Shown here: positions 9,784 through 22,014 of the stretch, one piece after another
Numbering within the stretch: position 1 is the first letter of the stretch
Layout: each line of letters begins with the position of its first letter
Assembly: GCF_000143415.4 (NCBI RefSeq)
Contig: NW_003314287.1
Location: forward strand, 1,323,514 to 1,387,513
DNA length: 64,000 nt
Direction of reading: 5' to 3'
From: Selaginella moellendorffii
Lineage: Eukaryota > Streptophyta > Lycopodiopsida > Selaginellales > Selaginellaceae
Notes under the pieces: model-generated
Told to the model about the DNA's origin: nothing
Seen by the model: only the letters and a program-made list of their open reading frames with translations
Database searches by the model: none
Made by a program: the position numbers and the translations under genes

Positions 9784-12700
9784 ATCGATCCACCACCACA
9801 AATATCACATCAAATCCCTCACTTAGGGGGAGTCCCGTGATGAAGTCCATCGTAAGACATTTCCACGGACGATCTGGAATTGGGATGCTTTGCAACAAGC
9901 CCCCACTAGCCTTAGTCATAGCTTTTACCTGCTGACATGTTGGATATGTCTTTACATAGTCTTGGACGTCCTTAGCCATATCTGGCCAGTGATACTTCCT
10001 TTTGAGTAAGCCCATCGTCTTGGGCACTCCGCCGTGTCCTGCATGAGGTCCGTCATGACACTCTTCTAAGGCTACCTTCCTTAGTTCCCCTTCTGGAACA
10101 TACACCCTCGTTTGCTTATAATAGATGAGTCCGTTGCATTCCGCATAACCCGTTTTCTCTTCCGTTGGCAGCTCACCTCTTTGGTGAGCTTCCCGTGCCT
10201 CTAGATTCCTCAGCAACACTTCTTGTGCTAGACCATCATTCTCATATGCTGTCCGCACATTGTCCCAGAAGGTTGCTGTTGCGCTGGATATTGCCAACCT
10301 CAAGCTCACTTTTCGACTTAGCGCATCCGCCACGATGTTGCTCTTCCCAAGCTTGTACAGAATCTCGCAATCAAACTCGGCCAAGGCATTGGCCCACCGA
10401 CCTTATTTCCCTATCAGGTCGGGTTGTGACAAGAAGTGTTTCGTTGCCACATTGTCCGTGTAAACCTTGAAGTGTCTCCCAAGGTAGTGTCGCCACTCCT
10501 TGAGCGCCTTGACCACCGCAAACAATTCCTTCTCATGGGCAGGCCACTTCCGTTGAGCCTTGTCCAACTTCTTTGAGAAGAACGCTACCGGATGGTTGTC
10601 TTGCTTCAAAACTGCGCCCAATGCAAAGTCCGAAGCATCCGTTTCTACCTCAAAGTCCTTACCAAAGTATGGTAATGCCAATACGGGAGCCTTCCTCAAC
10701 TTCCCTTTGAGGTGGACGAATGCCGCCTCACATTCCGCTATCCATACCATCTTCCCTTTTCCTATTTGGTCCGTTAAGGGCAGGGCTACTCTTGAATAGT
10801 GTCTGATAAACTTTCGATAGTAGTTGCATAGCCCCAGGAATGCCCTCAACTCGTGTACATTCGATGGTCGCTCCCATTCCTGGATCGCTTGGACCTTCTC
10901 CGGGTCCACCTTGAGCCCGTCCTGGCCCACCACATGCCCGAGAAACTTTACCTCTTGTTGAGCAAAGTCACATTTGCTCTCTTTAGCATACAATTTGTGT
11001 TCCCTTAGTTTCTCAAACACCTTCGCCAAGTGTTCGGCATGCTCCCCTAGCGTCTCGCTATAGATCAGGATGTCATCGATATAGACGACCACGAAGTGAT
11101 CTAGATAGGGTACAAAGATGTGGTTCATCAACGCCAAAAAATGTTGCCGGCGCATTACATAGCCCGAAGGGCATCACCAGAAACTCAAAGCTCCCATACC
11201 TCGTTTGACAGGTTGTCTTCTCGACATCTTCCTCGGCTACCCTGATCTGGTAGTATCCTGACCTTAGGTCAATCCTCGAGAAGTATTTTGCCTTTCCCAA
11301 CCTATCGAACAGGTCCTCAATCCTTGGCAAAGGGTACTTGTTCTTCTTTGTATACTTGTTGAGCAACCAGTAGTCTATGCACATGCGCATAGATCCATCT
11401 TTCTTTTTCACAAATAACACCGGCGCCCCATACGGCGACTTGCTCAACCTAACATACCCTTTGTCCACCAACTCCTCTAGTTGGCACTTGAGCTCCTTGA
11501 GTTCTTTTTCGTTTAAACGATACGGGGGACGAACCACCACCTCAGCACCCTCGACCAGCTCAATCTTATGTTCTATCGGTCGTGCTGGGGGCAGCCCCGC
11601 CGGTAGCTCCTCCGGCATAGTATCCTAGAATTGGTCCAACACCCGCTGGATTACTAAAGGTACTTCTTCCGTTCCTGTCTTTTTGTCACTCTTCACCGAG
11701 AGTAAGCACAAAAAGGCTGCCTTAGTTCCTTTAGTGAGTTGTCCTCTCGTAGACACCAGGTTTAAGCAGGAATCTTTGGCCTTGTTTTGCCCTACCTTTA
11801 GATCTTGGGCCTCCACCCTAGATCTTCTTCCTTGGGCATTCGCCAGTACCACAAGATTCCTACTTTGTCCATGCAAGGCTACCACGAACCGATTGAACCA
11901 ATCCATTCCGAAGATCACATCAAATCCCGCCATGTCCAACACGGTGAAATCCATGTCCACCTTTCAAGTCCCCACTTCGACTCTCGCTTGTCGAAGTACC
12001 TCATCGGTGTTTTGGCTACCTTGAACAAACTCTATAGTCCTTGGTTTGCCTAGCCGCTGTACCGTTAGTCCGGCTTGCCAAACTATGTCTGCAGCCACAA
12101 AATTATTCGAAGCACCCGTGTCAATAAGGATCTTAACAAAGCTACCTCCGAGCTTCCCTCGGAGGGTTAGTAGATGTCGCGAACGACTCTTTACCAAAGT
12201 TGCTCGTGTAATGAGTAACTTTGAGTTAGGGACTGGATCACATACCTCAGTTTGGACTTCACCCGACTTGATGGCCATATTGGCTCTGGCCTTCTTCGGG
12301 TAGAGACATTCCCTCGAAAAGTGTTCCGCTTTGCCGCAGTTGTAGCATACGTTCTTTCCCACGCTGCTATACGGCTTGACCTTCTTATCTATGGGTTTGT
12401 CTCTTTTCGCTTGACTCCCCCACGTACTCGCTTGCTGGCCACCGGATTTGCCTTTCCAGAACCCCGAGGACTCATTCTTACAGAAACTCTTCTTGAATTT
12501 CCCTCTGCTAAACGTTCCCCTTGGTTTGGCCTCTGTCGTTCTCCACCAAGACTTGGCATTATCTGCCAAGTATGGTTTTGCACATGGGACCTTCTTCGAG
12601 CTCGGTAATCGCAATGCTCGGAAGTAGTCCTCCATATCATAAAACCAATTCTCCACCACCTTATAGTCGTTCACTCTCTTGAAGACCGGTGGGGGCTTTG

Positions 12701-13007
12701 GTTTGTACTTGGGTACTGCCTGAGGGACTGATTCCACTTCGGTTTGTTCGACCTTGTCTGGTTTTGCCTTAGTCCCTGCCGAAGGGTCCGCACCTTCTGC
12801 GCTGCCAGCATCCGCAGTCTTTCGCTTTTTCTTCTGCTTCTCATCACGCTTTACCTTGCGTATGAGAGTCTCCAGCAGGGCATTGGTCTGCGCCAATTGT
12901 CCTTCCAGAACGTCCAATCGAGCCTTGGACGACCAAACCCCACCACCAGACTCCTGTTTGGAAGTTGCCTCATTGGAGTCCTCCTCATGCAAGGATTCCT
13001 CATCCAT
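9784..13007 (-). pseudogene. gag-pol polyprotein of B1, broken
   Basis: Order on the minus strand: gag (from ATG 13007), CCHC knuckle (CYNCGKAEHFSREC), protease with IDTGAS, reverse transcriptase with VVVYIDDIL, RNase H (YTDN), and the integrase HHCC domain. Lesions compared with B2: a 357-bp in-frame deletion in gag, a stop replacing Trp at the gag/protease boundary near 11961, a stop for Gln near 11623, a 1-base insertion in an A run near 11140 that shifts the RT frame, and loss of everything after about 9784. Unlike B2, the protease Asp is intact here. Capsid, protease, reverse transcription and integration would be its normal roles. Confidence 0.85.
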
Positions 13008-13147
13008 AGCCTCCTATTCGACCGGAGGCTCCAACTTTGGAGGAGGTTCCGTCTCTGCCTAGGTTCGCTTACATCCTGCCCTTGCCATCTCCCAGCAATC
13101 TGCCTCTATCCTTTGCTAGAACTGAGGAAGAGGCTCCAATACCAAAT

Positions 13148-14056
13148 TGTAAGCCACAAAATTTTCCTTTCCAATTTGCCAGCTTACCTCGTCTATCCGA
13201 CCAACTCTGCCTTGGCTTGTGCTAAGTTCCCTCGCCAAGGTTCCCGCCTATGGTACCAGCTCCTACTTGGTCCTACTTGGTTTCAGCTACTCACTACACG
13301 AGCAACGGAGTGTTAGCCATCCATCTACAGATTCCCAAATCTCTCCCAATACCCCTCCCCGGGTTAGACTGGACTTAAGGTTCGGCTACACTCCCTGCAG
13401 GCACAAGCAGCCAAGCACACCAAGCCTCCAGATTCCTAACACCCCTTGGTACCACAAGACTTGATCATGGGACCCTCTAAATCCCAAGCCTTGGGTGTAG
13501 CACTTGCTTCGGGACGTCGAGGCGAAACACCGTGGCCTAACGGCCTGGTATGGGTACCTCTACGCCCCCACTTCCATCCCGAAGGGAAGGCCCAAGCCCC
13601 TAAGAAGGGCGAGGACCAATGAGCCACAAGGTACTCAAGTGGGGCACCACTCCACATGAGCCGGGAGCACCGCAGTCGGTTTCCCTTTCGGGAGTGGGAG
13701 CTGCTCTTGAGCACTTCCCTAGGTGGCCCCTTCGGCACCACTCAAGCCCATGCTCACTCCTACCCAAGGCCCCTCGGCCCCAATCTCAACCTCAAGTCAG
13801 TTTGGAAGCACCACTGGAGAGTTCCTTCAAGACTGGTTCCTAAACCTCACTATCCCTACTATACTTTTGGAACCCCCTGCAACCCCCCCCCCCCCCGGGA
13901 GACACACGCTTTGGGCTTTCACCCCTTGAGCTGTATTAGTATGTGGACTTAGTCTCATAATCGATCTCGGACTCAATCTCGGACCCGACTCCGGATTCGG
14001 TCTCGGACTCGATCTCGGACCCGACTCCAGATTCGGTCTCGGACTCGACTTCGGAC
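13148..14056 (-). repeat. 5' LTR of B1, truncated
   Basis: It starts TGTAAGCCACAAAATTTTCC and parallels 22015-23162 until the TCGGAC-type array (13965-14056), where homology stops. A short C-run (13880-13897) interrupts the conserved module. Positions 13131-13147 give the minus-strand primer-binding site ATTTGGTATTGGAGCC. Confidence 0.8.
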
Positions 14057-15317
14057 CTCTTTCCTTTTAAGGGTTTGTATATGAGTTTTAAGTCAGTTTG
14101 GAGCGATTTAGAGAAGTTTTTTTTTCTCACACTTGTTTATTTCGAATGTAGAGGAAGGTTTTTAATTTTCTTGCCATTTTTTTAGAGAAGATTTTCAATA
14201 TTTTTCTCTATGGGGCATTAGAGGAGGTTGACAACTATCTCTCATGCCCAAGAGTGTGATTTTAGTATTTAACTCGCTATGTGAAAGTTGGTGCTCATGT
14301 TAATGTGTTTGCAACTGATATTGGATACTTTCTCCTCAATTGTTCTATGCTTTGTGATATACCATATTTTTCTTATGAAGTAAACACTTGCCATAATTGA
14401 GAGAATTAAGCAAATATTTTTAATTTTTTGTGATTTTTATTTGTAGAGAAAGCATTCACATAGTCCTATGCTTTATTTACATCTAATCTCATCAATTTTT
14501 ATGCTTTACGTCACAAGTTTGAGCATATTTTCTGCCAAGGTGTTTTTTTACTTGGATTATGAGGAGGGATTTCTTTTTTTTTTCTTTACTTTTACCATAA
14601 TTATTTTGTTATATACTTTGCCTTAAAGTTCTAAAGTGTTTTTAAGTGAGTATTCCTTGCAATGTTTTTGTTTCTTCTTTTTCTAAATGGTATTTAGTCA
14701 AGAGGAGCTCATCTCTATAAATTTTTTAGCATAAAGTGAGTGTTCAGGCATTTTTGGGCATTTTCTTGTGTGTTCTAAAGCATGTGGCAAGTGGTTTACC
14801 CTAGAAATTTATTTTTGCTTAGAGGTTACCTCTAAACTCATCTCATGATTGGGCATTTGCTGCACCTTCCTATACACATAAAGAGTATAGACAAGCAATT
14901 GATCCTTAGTTCTTAGCTCTTAGCTCCTTATGTATATGTAAAGTTTTTTAGGTTTCGACAAAATCTAGACTATGATACTACCTTGTTGAAGAGGGAAGAT
15001 TTACAATATAATGTAGATATCGAGTTAGCAAATCATATAGCACCTCCTTGCCTTGGATTTTTCCTCAAGTCACAAATCTATTATCCCTAAAGAAGCCAAA
15101 AGACATTTCTAAAAAACCCCTCAATACTTATAAATAATTGCAAATCAACAAAGGATGGCACAACAACCTCCACCACCTCTATGTAAGGAATCAACTCCAA
15201 AGGTGTTGTAAGTTAAAAGATCCCCAAAATCATGGATTAAGGATCCAAAAGTATAATAAGGATAGTGAGGTTAAGGACTTAGTCTTGAAAAAACTCTTTA
15301 GTAGTGCTTCCAAATCA
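14057..15317. other. AT-rich sequence without recognisable genes
   Basis: This is low-complexity, T-rich sequence with many short homopolymers. I see no open frame of interest, no terminal repeats and no clear match to the LTR families elsewhere in the window. It may be heavily decayed retrotransposon sequence lying between B1 and the B relic. Confidence 0.4.
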
Positions 15318-16560
15318 AGTTGAGGTTGGGATTAGGGGTTACTAGCCTTGGGGTGGGAGTGAGCATGGACTCAAGAGTGCTAAAGAGACTTCTTAAAGAA
15401 GTGCTCAAGAGTAATTCCCACTATTGGAAGGGATATTGACTCCGCTCAAAGTTTGCCAACTTAAGATCGTTTACTATCTTCCGATCCAGGCGCAAGCATG
15501 GATGCCTTCCACAAAGATCCCACGCAAGATGCTCAGCTACATGCTCAAAGCAATCATCCGATCCGAGACTAGAAGCATATGCCTTCAAAAATATCCATCT
15601 GCGAGCAAGCCTGAAGCAGCTCAACGGCAACCCCTTTCTTGCCAACTAGAAATAGGGCAAATAGCACTCCTGATCACAGCACCAAAGATCCCATTAGCAA
15701 GCTCCCTTTCTTGCCAGCTAGAAACAGGACAAAATTGGGCATTTTGTAGCGCTCCTTCATGCAAAAATCACAACACACTCGTGAGCTCCCTATGAACATG
15801 CTCAAGGCGACTATCCGGGCATCTTGTAATGCTCATGCACGCAAAGATAAGATCAGCCTCTGCAATGCTAAGACCTAATTAATACTCTCAGCTCATATGG
15901 AGTGGTGCCCCACTTGAGTACCATAATTCATTGGTCCTTAGGGGCTTGGGCTTTCCTTTGGGGGAGTAGGGATACTTATACTTGGCTGTTGGTTATATTG
16001 TTTCCCTTCGGGATCCTAAAGTAAGAAATGCACCCAAGACTTGAGATTTAGAGGGTTTTATGATCAAGTTTTATTATACCAAAGGATGTTAAAAACCTAG
16101 AGGTTTGATATGTTTGACTGCTTATACTTATAGGGAGTGTAGTTAAACCTTAAATTTAGTCTAACTCAAGGAAGGGGATTGGGAGAGAATTTGAAAATCT
16201 AAGGATGGATGGCTAACACCCCGTTTCTCAAATAATGAGTAGCCGAATCCAAGTAGATCCAAGTAAGAGGTAGAGTACAATAAGTGTGAACCTTGGCAAA
16301 AGAATTTAATTGAGGCTAATGCAAAAGTGGTTAAATAGATGAGATAAATTGGAAAATTAGAAAAGGAAAATTTATGGTTTACAATTTCGTATTAGAGCTT
16401 TTTTCTTAGTTCTGACAAAGGATAAAGGGGGATTGCTAGGAGATGGATAAGGTAGGGTGTAAATGAACTAAGGTAAAGATAGAACCTCTTTCGAAGATGA
16501 AGTCTTTAGTTGAACAAGAAGTTGTGGATGAAGGGGTTAAGGTAGTTTTTGAGTTAAGCT
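15318..16560 (+). mobile_element. Plus-strand relic of family B (LTR, PBS, start of gag)
   Basis: Read on the plus strand, 15318-15438 and 15882-16384 follow the sense sequence of the family B LTR, ending GGTTTACA. This is followed by a decayed primer-binding site (TTTCGTATTAGAGC) and by the B leader and gag start to about 16560. Nearly all differences from B1/B2 are C to T or G to A, so the copy is old and AT-shifted. An unrelated stretch of about 440 bp (15439-15881) sits inside the LTR. Confidence 0.75.
15439..15881. other. ~440-bp insert in the B relic LTR
   Basis: It separates two contiguous LTR segments. It contains two degenerate copies of a TTCTTGCCA.CTAGAAA motif (about 15637 and 15709) and short direct repeats (ATGCTCAAAGCAATCATCCG-like). 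No coding match or terminal inverted repeat is recognised. The target duplication is unclear. Confidence 0.45.
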
Positions 16561-17301
16561 CACGAGTTGAGCTCAAGTCAATAATAGTCAATAAAAATCA
16601 AAGGACTAACTAGCTAAAGTTTAATGGCACTACTTTAGTTTGTCCCAAACCAAGAATTTTTAACTTAAAATTTAGGTGTTTAAGGTCATTATTGATTCAA
16701 CACTAATTAATCTTTTAGTCTACAAAGAAAGAAAATAATCTATTAAAAAACATAATTAAAAATAAAATCAGAATATATATAGTCTTCTACTTCTATGTCC
16801 AAAAAAGTAGAAATGGGTATAGTGGAATGCTCTTTCACTATAGGTTTGTATTGCATGTAATGTTGTGCCATATGTTCAACGTAAATGCACATTGCTCCAA
16901 AATGATTGGGAATCAAGGTTAGTGTTTTGCATTTGTATGCTCAGGTTTGAGTTCTTTAGTACTGTCATGTTTTTGGGGCTGTCGAGATCTAGGGGTAAAA
17001 TGCCGTTAGTTAAGTTGGATTTACTATTGTGGGATTGATAGTACTTATATAAGCTGGATCCATAGCTTAATTATTTTGAAGCTAGATTCCATGCTAGAGG
17101 AGTGGCCAATTGAGTGAAACTACAATCTTTTGAAAAAAAAATTTGAAAGTCTAAAGAGAAGCTAAAAACTTTCTCAAATCTATAAGCAACCAAAGAAAAC
17201 AACTCAAAAGACTCCATAAAAGTTCAAATATAGAAAGATTGATATTGCTCAATGCCTAGTTGTGGAGCAAAGGGGGATTACTACAGGGTGTGGGACTTGG
17301 C
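16561..17301. other. AT-rich flank of element C, no gene seen
   Basis: No recognisable coding sequence or RNA gene. The last five bases (17297-17301, TTGGC) are the target duplication of element C. Confidence 0.5.
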
Positions 17302-17635
17302 TATCAAGAACCCCAACAAGATCAGGACTGGAAAATGCAGAAGACAAAGAGAAAAGTTAGTAGAGACGAAAAAGAAGCCTTAAACTGGCATTGATTCAAA
17401 TTATGGAGAAATGGAATAAGGCTAACTTATATATACTATAGGTTGATGAAGCTCCACCACTCTTGGATTGAGGACAGCCTAAATATAGCTGAGGTCGAGA
17501 AGGTGCCATGTCATCATCAGGAATGTGGTTCGAGAATCAAGAATTGTACGGGAAATCAAAGAGTCAGGAATGTGGTCTGTGGGTCAGAAATCCAACAAGA
17601 GTCAGGAATGTGGTAAGAATTAGGGGATTCCTAAC
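17302..17635 (-). repeat. 3' LTR of element C
   Basis: 334 bp, homologous along its length to 39087-39421. Shared landmarks are CTATATATACTATAGG, a plausible TATA region, and three copies of a CAGGAATGTGG-type motif. Confidence 0.85.
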
Positions 17636-17749
17636 AGCACCCCTTTCTCAAGAACAAGTGGAACGAAGACGTGAATGAGAATGAAGAGAAGGATGAGATG
17701 GGCATCAAAGGATGGGAGATGGAGAATGAAAAGAATGAAGACTAGGATG

Positions 17750-18320
17750 AGAAGGATAGTGGTGGTGGAAGTCTTGAACAAGGTTAGGAGAATGAATCAA
17801 ATTGTCCACAGGTTCTCAAGTGTGTTCCTCAAGTCTGTAACCCTTCTAGTCTACCAGATAGTAGAGTTTAGATTGTGAGATCTTGGAATCAAGGATGTCT
17901 TGAACCTCGTACTCAGACCCATCCTCAAGCTGCACTGGTGGAGGCAGAGGAATGACCCGATTTGGAATAGGACTGGGAATATAAGGCTCAAGAAGAGAGG
18001 AGTGAAAAATGGGGTGAATTTGATATGAGGAGGGAAGTGCAAGGTGATAAGTGATAGGATTAATGATGGCAGTGATAGGGAAAGGACCGAGGCGTTTGAA
18101 ATCAAGTTTAGGACATGGCCTGGTGGTGGAGATATTTCGCCTGAGGAGCTAGACTTTATCCCTAATATTTTAAGGGGGACAATCTTGACGATGGACATTA
18201 GCGAATGTTTTGTGAGTTTCCTGAGCACGATGGAGGTGGAAGGAGATGGAGTTGTGGATTTCCTAGAGGTTGGAGACAAATGAAGGAAGTGAGAGATTGA
18301 ATCGGGGATTTTGGCCATAG
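17750..18320 (-). pseudogene. Element C integrase C-terminus and chromodomain, decayed
   Basis: The minus strand reads a chromodomain-like frame (EYEVQDILDSKIS...LYYLVD, stop, KGY...EEHT) near 17765-17915. Upstream, at about 17930-18315, are the GPF..I and LxxPYIPSPIPNRV-type linker and the integrase C-terminal part. Trp codons are changed to stops, for example before KGY. Element E interrupts this region at 18321. Confidence 0.7.
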
Positions 18321-18985
18321 TGTAGTGCATGTGATCATGGGATGAAATTTGGATAAACTGTCATTGTGGATCCTTGGAACCTTGGGGGATAAATAGGGAT
18401 AAAATAGCCACTAAGGGCTCTTTCATCAAGCAATTGCCCCTTTTCCAGTTGACTTAAGGGGAGAGAAATACATGTGGTATTAAATCAAATGGCACGGGTT
18501 CAATTCCCATTGATTAATGGCTATTTAAAAATATAACATACCCTTGAGCAAAAGTATATTCCTACCCCTAAATTTGAAATTGTATGTATTGGACATCCAT
18601 GCGTACGTCCTTCCTCTTGTGTGGAGTATCCACGGATGAAGGTATCCACTATGGGACTGCGATACGGGTGGATGACTAGTTGCCTCACATAGAATAACTG
18701 GTCTACACAATGGAAGGATTAGTAGATTGAGTGCGGAAATGGAGGTGTTGGTTCCCCTTGGCTCAGTAGGGGTTGTTAGTTAATAATCAATGAGGACATT
18801 GACATCTCTGAAAGGGGGGTGAGTGTAGTGCATGTGACCATAGGATGAGATTTGGATATACTTTCATTGTGGATCCTTGAAACCTTGGGGGATAAATAGG
18901 GATAAAATAGCCACTAAGGGCTTTCTCATCAAGCAATTGCCCCTTTTCCAGTTGGCTTAAGGGGAGAGAGATAGGGTGTGCTACA
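18321..18985 (+). mobile_element. Element E: TRIM with ~155-bp LTRs
   Basis: Left LTR 18321-18472 and right LTR 18824-18985 share TGTAGTGCATGTGA, GGATAAATAGGGATAAAATAG and CAATTGCCCCTTTTCCAGTT. The left LTR lacks the last bases. A primer-binding-site-like TGGTATTAAATC begins at 18475 and a purine tract (AAAGGGGGGTGAG) directly precedes the right LTR. The flanks share CATAG (18316-18320; 18984-18988, overlapping the LTR's final CA). The 350-bp interior has no coding capacity. A solo LTR of the same family lies at 50830-50991. Confidence 0.82.
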
Positions 18986-18988
18986 TAG

Positions 18989-19542
18989 AGTTCGCAAAGA
19001 AGGGGGAAACTCGAAAGGAGGAGTGAACAAAGTTGTTATAAAAGAACTCAGCAAAGGGAAGGATATCAAATCAGTCATCCTGATGATAGTTGATGAAGCA
19101 CCTCAGGAATTGTTCTAACGTCTGAATCGTTCGTTTGGACTGTCCATCAGTTTAAGGATGATATGCCGAAGAGAGGTTGGCCTTCACTCTAAGCAGCTGC
19201 AAGAACTATTGCCAGAAATGAGAGATGAACTGAGGTCCTTGATCTGAAACCACATTTGTAGGAGTCCCATGAAGTCGAAAAATTTCCCTAAATACTAGTT
19301 TTGCCATGTCCTCACTCAAAAACTCCTTGGTACATGGCAGGAAGTGCGCCATCTTTGTGAAGCGATCCAACACGACTAAAATGCTGTTGAAGCCTCTAGA
19401 ACTAGAAAGATCACTCAAGAAATCCATGGAGATGGATTCCCAAGGACCTAAAGGGATCGAGAGGGAATGAAGCAAACCTGAAGGAAGGTGGCAAGGTACT
19501 TTATTCCAAGTGCAAGTATCATAGGAGGTAACAAAAGCTTTA
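18989..19542 (-). pseudogene. Element C integrase core
   Basis: The cleanest piece (19206-19475) encodes the retroviral integrase catalytic core, with MDFLSDL carrying the first Asp and VVSDQGPQF carrying the second. These residues coordinate the metal for DNA strand transfer. The frame is otherwise interrupted, and the MITE at 19543 separates the core from its N-terminal zinc-binding part. Confidence 0.8.
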
Positions 19543-19827
19543 TGCTTTATTTCGTTAAAGTGGAACTTATTCAGTAAAGTGGGACATTAATTAGCATGTG
19601 TCCACATGTCATTTCCTAGTACTTAATTAATATTTATTAATATTTCTATCTGTTTTTTAATTTATTTTTTATATTTCACAATATTATAACACAAAATCAT
19701 ATGAAAAGTTTTTAATTTATAAATTATAAAGCTAAAACTTTAATTTTTTATTGTTGTTATAAAAATGGCATATGGCCACACACCATAAGTGGGATAATGA
19801 AAAGTTCCACTTTAACGAAATAAAGCA
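19543..19827. mobile_element. 285-bp MITE with 24-bp terminal inverted repeats
   Basis: Perfect inverted ends: TGCTTTATTTCGTTAAAGTGGAAC at 19543-19566 and its complement at 19804-19827, with a strongly AT-rich core. It lies inside the integrase zinc-binding region of element C: coding sequence on both sides (DNYIKD and FVTSYDTC on the minus strand) would be contiguous without it. AAAGC flanks both sides and may be the target duplication, but the boundary is ambiguous. There is no transposase. Confidence 0.8.
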
Positions 19828-22014
19828 TCTTTGATGTAGTTGTCCATATGAGGCCACCAAAAGTCCCGTGCAACCAGCTCATAGGTTTTCACAATGTCGA
19901 AGTGACCAACAGTTAGGCTATCGTGGCACACCATCAAGACTAACCTTTGAGCATCACCTTCAGGAACATAAAGCTGCTCCCCATGGTACAACAACCCATC
20001 TAAGAACTCGAACTCGTCAAATCGCTAGCAGTTAGGAATCACTAAGTGTCCAGCCTGAAGATGGGGGAAAATGTCACTGGCAAGGTTGTCGGATTGAAGA
20101 TTTTTTCTGATCGCGTCTATCAAGGAGAAGTCCTGAGGGGCCAAGGAAATTGCCATAACTTGAAGCCGATTAGGACCAAAGATAACCTGATCCTGTTGAT
20201 CGAAGGCAAGATTACCAAGCCTGAGATTGAGATAAAAGCGCCTTGAAAGAGCATCAAGAAGGCCATGAAGCTTTCCAGGTCTGTACTTGATAACAAAGTC
20301 AAACTAACTCAGGAATTGTGCCCACCTTGCCTGACGATGGCTCAAAACTCGGGAAGTGGCAAAGTACTCGAGATTTTTGTGATCCGTCTAGACCGTTGTT
20401 TGATGGCTCACCCCCTCCAAGAAACGACGCCTCTCTCCAAAGGAATCCACAATGGCAAGGAGCTCCTTGTCGTGGATTTCGTAATTGATCTCCGCAGGCT
20501 AGAATTTCCAAGAATGGAAAGCAACTGGATGAAATTCTTAATCCGCTCCAAGTTGAGACAACACAACACCGATGGCAAAGTTGGAAGTGTCCACCTCGAT
20601 GAAAAAAGGTTGTGAGGGATTAGTGTGGATCAAGATGGGAGCAGAACTGAAGGCCGCCTTGAGTGTGTCAAAGGCCTGCTGGGCTACAACAGACCAAGAA
20701 AAGGGAACATCCTTGCGAGTGAGATGTGTGAGAGGAAGGACAATGTTGGAGTAGTGATCAATGAATTTGCAGTAGAAGTTAGCAAAGCCAAGGAAAACCT
20801 GAACATCCGACATTGATTGTGGAGGCTCCCATTCGAGAATAGTCTTGACTTTGGTAGGATCCATCATGATACCCTCAGGAGTGACAATGTACCCAAGGAA
20901 CTCCACAGAATCCTAATCGAAGGAACATTTCTCAAGCTTCGCATATAGGCCATGTTCCCGCAGCTTCACCAACACTTTGCACATATGCTCATCGTGCTCC
21001 TCTTGAGTTTTTGAGTAGATAAAGATGTTGTCGAGGTAGATGATCACCATCTGATCAGGAAACTCTTGAAAGATGTCACTTGCCATGTGTTGGAAAACTG
21101 CTGGAGCACTTGTCAAGCCAAACGGCATGATAGTGTACTCGAAATGGCCATAGCAGGTTCGGAACGCAATCTTCCATTCATTGCCAAGCCGGATCCGGAT
21201 CAAGTTGTATGCTCCACAGAGGTCAATCTTGGTGAAGAAGCGGGCACTGCCAAGGCATTGTAACAGGTTTGAGATCAGGGGCAACAGATAACAATTCCAA
21301 ACAGTCACCTTGTTCAAACCTCAATAGTTGATGATTAGCCACAAACTCCAATCCTTCTTTTTGACAAAGAAGATAGGCACTCCAATTGGGGACTACAAAT
21401 GCTGAATGTACCCCGATGCAAAGTTCTCGTCCATATACTCTTTAAGGGCTTTAAGCTCGGACGGGGATAACCTGTAGATAGGCCCCCATGGAGGTGACGC
21501 TCCTTCCTGTAAATCAATGGGACAATTGTAAGGCTGATGAATAGGCAGTACACTAGCTTTTTTCTTGTCAAACACATCCCCAAAATCATGATACTTCTCA
21601 GGAAGACTGACAGGAGAAACATGCAAAGCAAAAAGGAAAACAGGTTCTTTGTGAAGGAGTTCTTTCATAGTGATTATGGAGATAGGAGGAGGCGTACAAA
21701 TGAATGGAATGATGGGACGAGGATACTGTCCAATGTAAGATGGAAGAGAGGGAAAAGAAGATTGAAGGATAGGGAGTAAAGAGGGTGAAAACTTCGTAGA
21801 GTCAAGAACAAAATCCCAATTTGAGTTTAGGGAACTTTTCCTGATTCGGACTCGATGAATAGCAGGGGAAGACATGGGAAATGGTGACGTGGGAGAGACG
21901 AGCTGTAATTCCTTCCAACAGATCTGAGGCTGGTGCAATTGGAACCAAGGAAGGCCGAGCACCACAGAGGAGGACTTGATGTTGATGATGTTGAAGGCGA
22001 TATCGGTAACGGTG
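19828..22014 (-). pseudogene. Element C protease end, RT, RNase H and integrase N-terminus
   Basis: On the minus strand from 22014: protease C-terminus (VVLGLPWFQLHQP), RT start near 21600, RT core 20913-21317 with the active site changed to YLDN instead of YxDD, RT connection 20538-20906 (EFLGYIVTPEG), RNase H about 20290-20540 ([23 protein letters not shown]), and the integrase HHCC region 19828-19994. Several stops interrupt it, for example TAG in the RNase H and after KCSFD. This is a dead gag-pol of a Ty3/gypsy element. Confidence 0.85.

Larger units (their letters stand above)
9780..14056 (-). mobile_element. B1: truncated Ty3/gypsy chromovirus, family B
   Basis: This minus-strand copy has a 5' LTR (13148-14056, itself truncated), a primer-binding site, gag, protease, reverse transcriptase, RNase H and the first part of integrase. 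The 3' part (integrase core, chromodomain, 3' LTR) is missing because homology ends at 9780, where a Cassandra-like LTR begins. Nucleotide and protein similarity to B2 (23163-28203) is high throughout. Confidence 0.85.

Noticed and set aside
12744-13316. 190-codon plus-strand frame
   Set aside because: Antisense to B1 gag and its leader, running into the LTR.
15424-15795. 123-codon plus-strand frame
   Set aside because: Lies in the unassigned insert of the B relic, with low-complexity repeats and no motif; not supported as a gene.
18494-18520. tRNA-like B box (GGGTTCAATTCCC) suggesting a SINE or tRNA gene
   Set aside because: No A box or cloverleaf can be formed; it lies just after the primer-binding site of TRIM E.
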